Assembly: GCA_033807775.1 (NCBI GenBank)
Contig: CM066313.1
Span: 60,062,484 to 60,126,483 of the forward strand
DNA: 64,000 bases
Source: Saussurea involucrata
Lineage: Eukaryota > Streptophyta > Magnoliopsida > Asterales > Asteraceae
Reading direction: 5' to 3'
The position numbers and the translations under genes are program-made. Positions within the stretch are counted from its first letter, which is position 1; the number at the start of each line of letters is the position of its first letter. The notes beneath the pieces were generated by a model. That model ran no database searches and was not told where the DNA came from. It was given only the letters and a program-made list of their open reading frames with translations. Shown one piece after another: positions 10,603 through 22,130 of the stretch.

Positions 10603-13143
10603 GGAGGTCATGTGTGGTACTTAGATTCAGGATGCTCCAAGCACATGACCGGAAGGAGGGAGCTTCTCACGAACTACAAAGAAGAATATCAAGGAGACGT
10701 GAGATTTGGCAACAACGAGCGTTCGCCGATCGTGGGCTACGGCGACATCGTACATGATAAGATCACCATCAAGAAGGTGTCACACGTCCAAGGGTTCGGC
10801 CACAATTTATTCAGCATAGGCCAATTCTGCGACAAAGATCTCGAGGTCAGCTTCAAAAAGACAAGGTGTAGAATCCTCACCGACGACGGTGAGACACTAC
10901 TAGTTGGACATCGAAAGACCAACCTCTACACCATTGACCTCTCAGCCCTCTCAATAGATAACCCTGTCTGCCTTCTGTCAAAGGCCTCTTCCGACCAAGC
11001 TTGGATCTGGCATCGACGACTTTCGCACCTCAACTTCAGAAGCATCAATCAACTGGTGCTAAGCAGACACGTTAGAGGCATGCCAAACCTTCAGTTCGTG
11101 AAGGATAATCTGTGCGGGGCATGCGAGAAGGGAAAGATGAAGCGTGCATCCCATCCACCGAAGGACACTCCCAGCACATCTCGGACTCTCGAACTACTTC
11201 ACATGGATTTGTGTGGTCTGATGCGTGTTTCGATCTTCAACAAGCGAAAGTACGTTATGGTGATAGTGGACGATTACTCACGTTACACCTAGGTGATGTT
11301 TTCTCAGCTCAAAGGATGAAACTCCTGAGATCATCATCGAGCATCTCAAGATGTTCCAATTGAACAAGCGTCAACAAGTTCAGTCCATCAGAACCGACAA
11401 CGGGACGGAATTCAAGAATTCCAAGATGGACGGTTATCTCTCCTCTGTAGGAATTTCGCACAACTTTTCTGCCACACGCACTCCTCAGCAAAATGGTGTG
11501 GTGGAAAGACGTAACCGTACCTTAGTCGAAGCAGCGCGCACAATGCTTTCCCAAGCCAATCTACCGCTATATCTTTGGGCTGAAGCGGTGTCTACAGCTT
11601 GTTATATGCAAAATCGCACGCTTCTGTACAAGCGATTCAACAAGACGCCCTACGAGATCATGAATCACCACGTTCCAACTATTGGCTACTTTCACGCGTT
11701 CGGATGCACGTGCTACGTACTGAACGACAAAGATGATCTCGGCAAACTAAGCCCCAAAGCGGATAAAGGAGTCTTCATCGGATACTCAATGAAGGCTAAG
11801 GCTTATCGCGTTTACAACACGCGGACTAAATCCGTTGTTGAGAGCATAAACGTGACATTTGACGAAGCCGTAGATTTGGCTTCTGAACATCGCAGTTCAG
11901 AACCCGGTTTAACTGGTGTGTTAGCTTCCGGACTTTCTAGTTCGGGATCTACACAAATGACAGTAAATCCAAATCGTGGATCTTCATCGAATGCAAATTA
12001 TTCTGATTTAGATTTATTGTTTGAGCATTTTTATGACGACCTATTTAATGCTTCCCCATCTGTCTCAGCTATTCCTAGGATTGAAGCTGCTTGTCTTGAA
12101 GACTTGGACAACCTATCTGGTCCACCGCCTTCTACAAGCTCGCCTTCTAACACCTTGGAGACAGATCAGCCGTCATCACCTACTTCACCTGCTCCTGTGA
12201 TTCCCCCGGAGGACCCAAAACCAATCACGGAAATTGCTCCTACAGATTCGTCTTCCTCGACAACCGACGATCAACTTCTGAATTCCTCGGAACCAGAAGT
12301 TGTGCAACCAATGGGGAATCCTCCCCCACCTCCTCCGAGAACTCAACCCGCTACTCTCGAAGCTGTACAAGACCTCCCATCCGGTTCGTATGTGGATCCG
12401 GACATATCTCATTCCACCCAGCAGCCGCTTCCACACACCACTAAATGGACGAAGGCACATCCCCTGCATCAAATCATCGGTGATCCATCTACACCTGTTC
12501 GTACGCGAGGCGCTTCCGCCAACTTCTGTCTCTTCTCCGGCTTCTTAAGCAAGATAGAGCCAACAACCGTACGCGAGGCGCTTGAAGATTCGGACTGGAT
12601 AATTGCCATGCAAGAAGAGCTCAATCAGTTCGAAGCTCTAAAAGTGTGGCGATTGGTTCCACGTCTAAAACACAAGACGGTGATCGGCACCAAGTGGATC
12701 TTCAAGAACAAGAAGGATGAAGACGGCATTGTTGTCCGCAAACAAGGCGCGACTCGTGGCAAAGGGATATCGTCAGCAAGAGGGGATAGACTTTGATGAG
12801 ACCTACGCTCCGGTGGCGCGAATCGAAGCCATCCGTATGTTCTAGCCTATGCCGCGCACAAGAACTTCACAGTCTTCTAGATGGATGTGAAGACGGCCTT
12901 TCTATACGGCGAACTCGAAGAAGAAGTTTATGTGTCGCAACCCGACGGCTTTGTGGACGATTCGAAGCCTGACCATGTCTACATTTTAGACAAAGCACTA
13001 TATGGTCTAAAACAGGCCCCGCGAGCTTGGTACAATACTCTCTCTAAGTTCTTATTAGAGAAAGGCTTCACACGAGGTACAATTGACTCTACTCTTTTTA
13101 TTAAGAATGAGGAAGGTCATATCGTCTTGGCTCAGGTATATGT

Positions 13144-13407
13144 TGTTAGGTCCATGATCTTCATACAATCCAAGTATTGTGTAACAAGATGATGAAGAAC
13201 ATTATTGAAAAGGAAATCTAACCTAGAGAGAACACAAATTGATTAGAGATCTACATCTTGTATTAATGAATTCACTTCTTACAAACTACAAGTAAAGACC
13301 TATTTATAGTCTTCATCACTTGCTACAACAGTTAAGCATAAGCCCTTTAACACAGCTATTGCTTTACAAAACTTTCTATTATAAAGGACAATTTCAGTGT
13401 CCTAACA
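13144..13407 (-). repeat. Element I 3' LTR
   Basis: This is the left copy, 264 bp, next to TSD TATGT at 13139-13143. Confidence 0.9.
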
Positions 13408-13439
13408 TATGTTGATGACATAATTTAATGAATAGTATT

Positions 13440-14240
13440 TTTCAATAAATTTCTTGGATCCGAAACCATCAGAATTCGGACCATGAAGCATCCGAAACCA
13501 ATGAATCCGGATTAAGTAGGGTGCAAAATCAGCTCAATTCGGATCAAGTAGGATTCGAAATCAAGGAAGTCGGAACAAGAAGGGTCCGAAATCATGGGAA
13601 TTCGGATCATGAAGGGTTCGAAATCACTCAATTCGGATCATGTTGGGTGCGAAATCACTCAATTCGGATCATGTTGGGTGCGAAATCACTCAATTCGGAT
13701 CATGTTGGGTGCGAAATCAGTGAATTCGAATCATGTAGAGTGCGAAATCAATGAATTCGGATCGTGAAGGGTTCGAAATCAATGAATCTGGATCATGTAG
13801 GGTTCGAAATCATGCCATTTCGTATCATGTTGGATGCGAAACCATGCCTATCTTGAATAAATGGAATTCGAAACCATTAGAATGAGGATAAGAAAGATGC
13901 GAAGCCATCCATACCTTTGAACCTTTAGGTGTAAGCACATTCCGAAATTCAGAACTAAGATGACCAAGTTCAAAGATATTTTGAACTTCACAAGATTCGA
14001 AATCATCAACTCAGAATGATTCAAAACCATCTAAGCCATCCAAACAATAGTAGCATCCGAAACCATGAACAGTAAAGCATGAAGGATTCGAAACCATCAA
14101 TGAACAGTAAATGATGAAGGATCCGAATTCATCAATGAACAGTAAACGATGAAGGATCCGAATTCATCAAGAATAATCCGAATTCATCAAGAATAATCCG
14201 AATTCAAGTAACAGCATTCGAAAATCCCTAAAATCATCAT
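13440..14240. repeat. Element I internal repeats: 31-bp minisatellite and TTCGGA/TTCGAA clusters
   Basis: The centre (about 13610-13720) repeats a 31-bp unit made of AATTCGGATCATGTTGGGTG followed by CGAAATCACTC. Around it, degenerate TTCGGA, TCCGAA and TTCGAA words recur up to 14240. A 77-codon frame (13521-13754) merely reads through the repeat. No gene is supported. Confidence 0.75.
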
Positions 14241-14501
14241 AACTTCTTCAATTCTTGACCAATTTCAGTGATTCTTTCGCAGACTTATTCGAAAAATGAA
14301 GATGAACAGATTTCTAGTTGATCAAAACTTGTAATTTGATCGATTTGGCATACTTTTGATCCAAAAAGTGAGTTCAACTTTTTCTTGAACAAACACCAAA
14401 AGAATCCGAAATCTGAGCAAAATAGGGCTAAAAACGCTTGAATTGTGAAGATCCAATGATCGTATCGATGAAAAATTCTTCGATTTGGCTCTGATACCAC
14501 T

Positions 14502-14765
14502 TGTTAGGTCCATGATCTTCATACAATCCAAGTATTGTGTAACAAGATAATGAAGAACATTATTGAAAAGGAAATCTAACCTAGAGAGAACACAAAGTGA
14601 TTAGAGATATACATCTTGTATTAATGAATTCACTTCTTACAAACTACAAGTAAAGACCTATTTATAGTCTTCATCACTTGCTACAACAGTTAAGCATAAG
14701 CCCTTTAACACAGCTATTTCTTTACAAAACTTTCTATTATAAAGGACAATTTCAGTGTCCTAACA
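14502..14765 (-). repeat. Element I 5' LTR
   Basis: This is the right copy, 264 bp. The PBS lies immediately inside it and TSD TATGT at 14766-14770. The interrupted pol frame resumes with the YVDD codons. Confidence 0.9.
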
Positions 14766-15713
14766 TATGTTGATGACATAATTTTCGGTTCTACCAATCC
14801 TTTATATGACAAGAACTTTGCCAAACTAATGGGAAGATATTTTAAAATGAGTATGCTTTGTGAGATGAATTTCTTCCTTGGTCTACAAGTTAAACAACTT
14901 TCGACCGGAATATTCATTAACCAGTCCAAATATATTCGGGATATTCTTAGGAAATTCCAATTGGACCAGGCCTCACCTATAAAAACTCCCATGGCAACGA
15001 CTACAAAGCTTCACGCCGATCCTAATGGAACGGATGCGAATCAGAAGCTATAGAGAGGAATGATTGGCTCTTTAATGTACCTAACTACCAGTAGGCCGGA
15101 TATAATGTTCTCGACTTTCCTGTGTGCCCGCTATCAATCCAACCCAAAAGAGTCTCACATGACTGCTGTTAAACGAATTTTTCGTTATTTACGTGGTACT
15201 GCTGATCTTGGCCTATGGTACCCGAAAGAGACAGGTTTTGGATTATCAGACTATTCTGACGCCGATCACGCGGGATGCATGATGGATCGGAAGAGCACAT
15301 CGGGGCACATTCAGTTCCTGGGTGATAGTCTGGTAAGCTGGGCATCAAAGAAGCAGCAGTGCGTTTCAACGTCAACTGCCGAGGCGGAATATGTGGCCGC
15401 CGCAAGCTGCTGTTCCCAAATCATCTGGATGAGGACACAACTCAAGGACTACGGTTTCACGTATGTCAAGGTCCCGATCTACTGTGACTCGAAGAGTGCT
15501 ATTGCTATCTCAAGCAACCCGGTCCAGCACACCAAGACCAAGCACATCGATGTTCGGTATCATTTTATTAAAGATCACGTCGAAAGAGGTACCGTCGAGC
15601 TCTACTTCATCAGTACAGAACATCAGTTAGCAGACCTCTTTACCAAAGCCTTAGACGAAAAACGCTTTAAAACTCTAGTGTTCAAGCTTGGTATGCTAAA
15701 CCTGAAGACTTAA

Positions 15714-16395
15714 TCCGACTGTGTGCCTTTACAAGTTCCATACCTCTACGAGTAACTGTCTACTCCTCATCCAGAGTTCACACTCTTGATGACTTGGCAT
15801 ACACTTCCTCGCACTGGTATTCTACTTGTCCTGGTCACACAGTTTGATTTCGTCTCTGTATTTTTTAGGTAGATTTCGTCTGTTTTGTTTTTCTGCTTAC
15901 CTCTTTCTTCGTATGATTCTTTTTCATTCTTACCATCGTTTGCCTGCTTCTTTCATTATCTCTGTGCTTTCACCATCTGTTAATGTGTTCAGGGGGAGCT
16001 AACTGCCATATCAGGTAAGTATTCTACTCTGTTGAGGGGGAGCGTCACACACAGTTTTTCTTAAACAATCCAAAAGTTTTTTTTGTGTGTGGGCACTCCC
16101 AAGTCCAACTTGGTCATCACTTAAAGGGGAGCGATACAGATATTGTATATCGGTTCCCCTCCTGCACCTACTGCAGGATTCGAGGGGGAGCAATGGCAAT
16201 CCCATGCTCATTTTGAGGGGGAGCGAGAGAAAGATCTCGACCTAGGTTCCATTTTTCTGAAAATTCGAGAAAAAGAGGTCATCCGAACTCTTTAGGTTAT
16301 CCGGACTCCTCTGGTATCCAGACTATCCTCTTATCCGGACTCTATTCGTATCCGGATCGAACACCACCCGGGTAGGACCCGGACAAGACCCGGGT
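15714..16395 (+). other. Element A post-pol spacer: polypurine array and conserved splice donor
   Basis: Five copies of GGGGGAGC or GGGGAGCG lie at 15991, 16034, 16123, 16181 and 16215, the multiplied polypurine tract typical of Sireviruses. A consensus donor CAG|GTAAGT (GT at 16014) is conserved in B (minus, 49012). From about 16270 TCCGG words begin. No coding capacity is seen. Confidence 0.75.
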
Positions 16396-16530
16396 TATAA
16401 ATAACACCCGGGCCCTTGTCCTTTCATTATCCGGAAAACACTCGAAAAACCCTAAACCCTCGTCGTTCTCTCTCTCGCTCGGACTCTCCTCAAAAGCACG
16501 ATTATTACACGCATTTCATCTCCCAATCAG
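16396..16530 (+). promoter_or_regulatory. Internal promoter and leader exon for ORF3 (A)
   Basis: TATAAATA (16396-16403) is followed after about 45 bp by AAACCCTAAACCCT (telo-box, to 16460), a CT-rich leader and a donor CAG|GTATGT (exon end 16530). B has the same order on minus: TATATAA 48617-48611, telo-box 48565-48551, donor at 48476. The order is conserved although the sequence between the landmarks has diverged. Transcription from here is inferred. Confidence 0.6.
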
Positions 16531-17331
16531 GTATGTTGTTCGTAATTACCCGTCGATCATTATTTTCGAGTCTTAATGCTTAGTGCATCTCACTCTAACC
16601 ACGGTTTGATCGAGATTTATAAACCCGAACACCACACCTCGGATCCAATCGATTTGGGGTTCTCTTGGCATAAGATTGATAGGAAATGACCAAGGGTAGT
16701 CTAGAATGGTATTTAGTCTACTTATTTGCATTTACACTGGCCTTTAAACCTCGATTTGATCGATTTCTCACCAAGGGGTTTCGTCCGGACACACTCATCG
16801 TGTCCGGACACCATCATAGATATGCGCATCTATCCGGACACATTCAAAGTGTTTGATGATATATCCGGACTCTCTCAACCAACCGGAAACCTAGTTGTCC
16901 GGAAACCTTATGGTTTCCGGTAAGTTCAACTACCGGATAAGTTTGGAGTCCGGACAACACCTTTATCCGGAAAATCATAATGTCCGGGAACCTTGTCCGG
17001 GTATCCCAATTTTACCCGGACACCCTCATTATTCATCCGGGGAGACCAGTTTATCCGGACAACCTGTTTTATCCGGACACTTCAAGTTGTCCGGACACAT
17101 CAGTACTCTTATCCGGACTCCCCTGTTTCGGCCACTTCTGGAATCTGTTTTGTCAATTCCTTCCTACTCCATACTCTATACGACATGCAGTTACAGTTTG
17201 GCCAACGACAACGTTTTCTGTTTATAAAATTGGATTTCATTGTGTAGTAATGCCTGCCGGTTTGGTGGTAATGCAGGGTTTACTACACTTGTTATTCCGT
17301 CTAATCCCCTAACTGTGTGTTGTTTTGACAG
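16531..17331 (+). other. Putative 5'-UTR intron of ORF3 (A), rich in TCCGG
   Basis: The stretch opens GTATGT and closes GACAG; a CTAAC branch-like word at 17309-17313 lies 18 nt before the acceptor AG (17330-17331), with a T-rich tract between. Eight bases later is the ORF3 ATG (17340). About 18 CCGG cores are packed into 16780-17120. B has an equivalent 777-nt stretch (minus, 48476-47700). Confidence 0.55.
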
Positions 17332-18170
17332 ATTTACATATGGCGGAACAACAAAACCCGGAAGAACAAATTCCTCGGGAGGAGGATATTATCGACGAAG
17401 TAGCTGATGCTGCACTGGTCGACCCTGACCATGGCATCGAGCTAGAGGCGAACAACCACTACCTCGACCCGGCGCTTTGCAGACCAAACCCACAACATCA
17501 GGTCATACTCGACATTCTGATGCGCCATCCCATTCATGAGGCACTGACTCGCACCGCCGACGTTCCTTTGCTCTATGTTCTCCAAGTCTGGCTGACGGCG
17601 CAAGTCCGTACGATCGGTAACACTCAAACCATCACGGCTCAAATAGACAATCAACCGTTCACACTGACGCCCGATTCTTTTCGCCGATTACTCTCACTAC
17701 CGGAAGCCACTGCAAACAACCATGAACGGTACGATCCTGCCGTTAATGACGCTACTCTGTGAGCCCAAATGCGTGCTCTTGGGTACAACTCCGACTTTCA
17801 ACGGCCATCGGTCTTCAATCGCAAGTTCTTGGCGCCTATTTGGTACACGCTCTTCACAATTCTCAATTGATGCCTATCCGCCCGATGGAAAGGTATTGAC
17901 CAATGTACCGGCGACTTTCTGCGCCTTGTTCACGCCGTGTGCTACAACCGCCACGTCGACTTCGCCATGATAATCTGGCGTGAACTTGTGACCACCATCC
18001 GACATAACGGCGGCACCAAGCAGAAGAAGTTCCTTCCATATCTGCGATTCCTTTCGCTTGCCGTTCGACAACACATGGATGCCAATCTCGCCATTCCACG
18101 ACGACTCACACATCCGGTATGTCCCATCCGCCACCTCCAATTCATGGTGATCCGCAACCCATCCGATGCG

Positions 18171-20150
18171 GTCGCCTCGCCCATTCCTGTCGCCCTATTG
18201 GCCATAGCCGATCCCGCTGCACCGGGGGTAGTTGCTTATAGGGGAGAGTTAGGAAATCCCATGGTCCAGCCAGAGCCGGAGGGACCTGCCCAGGGACATA
18301 GACCCGAGAGACGTGAGGGTCCAAGAGTGAGAGGTGGAAGGGCCCGACAAGCAGGTGCTGTCGGGCGGGGAACGTTAGTAGTGAGAGGAAGGGGAACGAG
18401 CGTAGGAGGTGCAGCGGAATCGCAGCCCGGTTCCAGCACAGCCCAACCCGGTCGATCTTCGCGACCACGCCTACATCACACCACCGAACCATATATAACC
18501 GAACCCCCCTCTCCCAGTACATAAGTCGAAGACGTGGATTCCGACTCCATGGACTCCGATACCGACCGCAACATCCGCCTGATGCAAATCCCTCACGGTA
18601 TCGGACCCAACCCTGATTTTTCCACTAGCATTCCACTTGACTCTCCACCCACTGGAACCGAAACTATCCCTAGGACGTCTGAGGGAGATATAGGTGTTGA
18701 GCTAGATCATGCGAGAAGGAGAGAACTGCGTTCAAAGTTGAACCAGGAAAGATCGAGCCGTAAAGATAATGAGGCTCAAGAGCGACCCACACCGAGTGAT
18801 ATCCGGGTTGCCACATCTGCTATCCCGTCTCATCCGTTGGGACGGGGTATTGAAGAAGCCTCCATGGACCCAGTGGAGCAATTGCACACCCCCATAGCCC
18901 CTCATCCGTCTCAAAACAGATGGATGTTTCAATATTACACGGGGAACAAGCACAACTTCCACCGGCCTCTCATTCAGAGAGTGTTGGTGTTGAAATAAGA
19001 GACCAGCAGCCCCCGGTCTCGACTTCTTTGTGTGCACCATCGAGTCTAGAGCCTATTGTTACTGAACATTCTTCGCCTAGGACACTTGATGAAGAACAAC
19101 ACCAAGTCGCGGCTCTCAGTGACCCGACCGGAACGTCTATAGTGTCTCCGACAGCCGGAACACGAGGATTGGACGGAAATCCTACCACAGTTAACATCAC
19201 GCCAGCTGTGAACGTAGGTGGCTCTACCCCTACGGTAGATGCTTCAACGGGTACTCTAAGTGAGCCCGGCGTTATTTTACCCGACTTCGTGTCAAAAGGG
19301 TATCTGGACAGCACCCTTGAGGCTGTCCGACAGGTTATGGAGCAACAAATGCAGGAACATGTAGCCGCTGAGCTTGCCAAAGCGATGCATGCTTTCAAAG
19401 GAAAGATCCCTCTCGTCAGCACTGAATCTGTCTCTGTGCCCCCACCGCCTAAACCGCAACCTACTTACTCGGTGGACACCCTGAAGACGATGCTCTTAGC
19501 CCAACTGCTCCAGGAATTCGACACAACCACATCTACCGAAGCAGACCTGATCTCAATTCTACGATCCCAGGTCACTGATCCATCTTCGTCCATCACATCA
19601 CGCCTTGACGCCATTGACTCAGCCCTCGAGACCTACAACCGAGCGCTCGCTACTCTATCCGAGAGGTTTCGATCACTTGAAGACACATGCAAGAGTCAAG
19701 CCGGCGGTCTTAAACGAAGGCACGATGACCAAGAGGATCCTGATCACCGTGAGGGGGAGAAGCGACAACGTCTAACCGAGACCGCCTCCCTGATCCAGAC
19801 TACAGCGACCTCTGTGGTTCAACAGGAACCTCCAACTACGGCCGCTTCAACAGAAACACCCGAAGCCGAGTTGCCTTTAGCACAGATGGTCATCGACATG
19901 GATATCTCAGATGACGAAGCCCCAACGGTTGAAAAGCTCGAGGGTACAACACAGGAATTGGTCGCACAAGAACCATCAGACATGGCGACACTCACCATGA
20001 TAGATCCTGCATGTGAAATCAACCCGGAAATCGAAGACGCATGGTACGAAAAAGCTGCCAGAGCCGTAAACTTTGAGGTAAACCTGGTGTTTCCCACTGA
20101 TGAAGACGACAATGTTGATTACGACCAGTTTCTGCTTCAGAACTTATATG
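18171..20150 (+). repeat. Tandem duplication, copy 1 (1,980 bp)
   Basis: It is followed directly by a second copy at 20151-22130. The period is exactly 1,980 (660 codons) with no gaps, and the junction shares only a GGT. I count 23 substitutions between copies (1.2%). B has one copy only. Confidence 0.95.
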
Positions 20151-22130
20151 GTCGCCTCGCCCATTCCTGTCGCCCTATTGGCCATAGCCGATCCCGCTGC
20201 ACCGGGGGTAGTTGCTTATAGGGGAGAGTTAGGAAATCCTATGGTCCAGCCAGAGCTGGAGGGACCTGCCCAGGGACATAGACCCGAGAGACGTGAGGGT
20301 CCAAGAGTGAGAGGTGGAAGGGCCCGACAAGCAGGTGCTGTCGGGCGGGGAACGTTAGTAGTGAGAGGAAGGGGAACGAGCGTAGGAGGTGCAGCGGAAT
20401 CGCAGCCCGGTTCCAGCTCAGCCCAACCCGGTCGATATTCGCGACCACGCCTACATCACACCACCGAACCATATATAACCGAACCCCCCTCTCCCAGTAC
20501 ATAAGTCGAAGACGTGGATTCCGACTCCATGGACTCCGATACCGACCGCAACATCCGCCTGATGCAAATCCCTCACGGTATCAGACCCAACCCTGATTTT
20601 TCCACTAGCATTCCACTTGACTCTCCACCCACTGGAACCGAAACTATCCCTAGGACGTCTGAGGGAGATATAGGTGTTGAGCTAGATCATGCGAGAAGGA
20701 GAGAACTGCGTTCAAAGTTGAACCAGGAAAGATCGAGCCGTAAAGATAACGAGGCTCAAGAGCGACCCACACCGAGTGATATCCGGGTTGCCACATCTGC
20801 TATCCCGTCTCATCCGTTGGGACGGGGTATTGAAGAAGCCTCCGTGGACCCAGCGGAGCAATTGCACACCCCCATAGCCCCTCATCCGTCTCAAAACAGA
20901 TGGATGTTTCAATATTACACGGGGAACAAGCACATCTTCCACCGGCCTCTCATTCGGAGAGTGTTGGTGTTGAAATAAGAGACCAGCAGCCCCCGGTCTC
21001 GACTTCTTTGTGTGCACCATCGAGTCTAGAGACTATTGTTACTGAACATTCTTCTCCTAGGACACTTGATGAAGAACAACACCAAGTCGCGGCTCTCAGT
21101 GACCCGACCGGAACGTCTATAGTGTCTCCGACAGCCGGAACACGAGGATTGGACGGAAATCCTACCACAGTTAACATCACGCCAGCTGTGAACGTAGGTG
21201 GCTCTACCCCTATGGTAGATGCTTCAACGGGTACTCTAAGTGAGCCCGGCGTTATTTTACCCGACTTCGTGTCAAAAGGGTATCTGGACAGCACCCTTGA
21301 GGCTGTCCGACAGGTTATGGAGCAACAAATGCAGGAACATGTAGCCGCTGAGCTTGCCAAAGCGATGCATGCTTTCAAAGGAAAGATCCCTCTCATCAGC
21401 ACTGAATCTGTCTCTGTGCCCCCACCGCCTAAACCGCAACCTACTTACTCGGTGGACAACCTGAAGACGATGCTCTTAGCCCAACTGCTCCAGGAATCCG
21501 ACACAACCACATCTACCGAAGCAGACCTGATCTCAATTCTACGATCCCAGGTCACTGCTCCATCTTCGTCCATCACATCACGCCTTGACGCCATTGACTC
21601 AGCCCTCGAGACCTACAACCGAGCGCTCGCTACTCTATCCGAGAGGTTTCGATCACTTGAAAACACATGCAAGAGTCAAGCCGGCGGTCTTAAACGAAGG
21701 AACGATGACCAAGAGGATCCTGATCACCGTGAGGGGGAGAAGCGACAACGTCTAACCGAGACCGCCTCCCTGATCCAGACTACAGCGACATCTGTGGTTC
21801 AACAGGAACCTCCAACTATGGCCGCTTCAACAGAAACACCCGAAGCCGAGTTGCCTTTAGCACAGATGGTCTTCGACATGGATATCTCAGATGACGAAGC
21901 CCCAACGGTTGAAAAGCTCGAGGGTACAACACAGGAATTGGTCGCACAAGAACCATCAGACATGGCGACACTCACCATGATAGATCCTGCATGTGAAATC
22001 AACCCGGAAATCGAAGACGCATGGTACGAAAAAGCTGCCAGAGCCGTAAACTTTGAGGTAAACCTGGTGTTTCCCACTGATGAAGACAACAATGTTGATT
22101 ACGACCAGTTTCTGCTTCAGAACTTATATG
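20151..22130 (+). repeat. Tandem duplication, copy 2 (1,980 bp)
   Basis: This second copy leads into the unique C-terminal part of ORF3 (GTPPVHST). It shares with copy 1 the same TAA and the same lost C. Confidence 0.95.

Larger units (their letters stand above)
13144..14765 (-). mobile_element. Element I: short non-autonomous LTR element nested in A pol
   Basis: Two 264-bp LTRs (13144-13407, 14502-14765; four differences counted) begin TGTTAGG and end CCTAACA. TATGT flanks both sides (13139-13143, 14766-14770). The PBS TGGTATCAGAGC reads on minus at 14499-14488, so the element is on the minus strand. There is no gag, pol or clear PPT. Next to the left LTR lies a 19-bp copy of the host pol sequence (13408-13426) that also follows the right LTR, so the element has been rearranged. 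The type is TRIM/LARD-like. Confidence 0.85.
10603..15713 (+). pseudogene. pol: Element A pol (PR-IN-RT-RH), broken and split by element I
   Basis: Pol makes the protease, integrase, reverse transcriptase and RNase H. The order is copia-type: protease DSG (WYLDSGCSKHMTG), the integrase zinc region (CGACEKGK), the integrase core with VDDYSR, RTDNGTEFKN and QQNGVVERRNRT, RT with [10 protein letters not shown] and [11 protein letters not shown], then RNase H with [16 protein letters not shown] and TKALDEKRF. The frame is +1 relative to gag. Lesions include TGG-to-TAG at 11290-11292, one extra base near 11300, frameshifts near 12745 and 12840, TAG at 12878-12880, the insertion of element I (13144-14765) just before the YVDD codons, and TAG at 15051-15053. 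Unlike B and C, the RT motif A aspartate (MDVKT) is kept. Confidence 0.92.

Noticed and set aside
13610..13720. 31-bp direct repeats that might suggest a CRISPR array
   Set aside because: The units are contiguous with no spacers, and the setting is a plant retrotransposon.
16447..16460. AAACCCTAAACCCT as an interstitial telomere
   Set aside because: It is only two units long, and its place after a TATA box, repeated in B, makes a telo-box in a leader more likely.
17325..17339. ORF3 of A starting at 17325
   Set aside because: The codon is TTG and lies before the acceptor-like AG; ATG 17340 matches the ATG of B.
18142..18522. 126-codon minus-strand frame, repeated at 20239-20502
   Set aside because: Shadow of the GC-rich linker of ORF3; its repetition is due to the tandem duplication.
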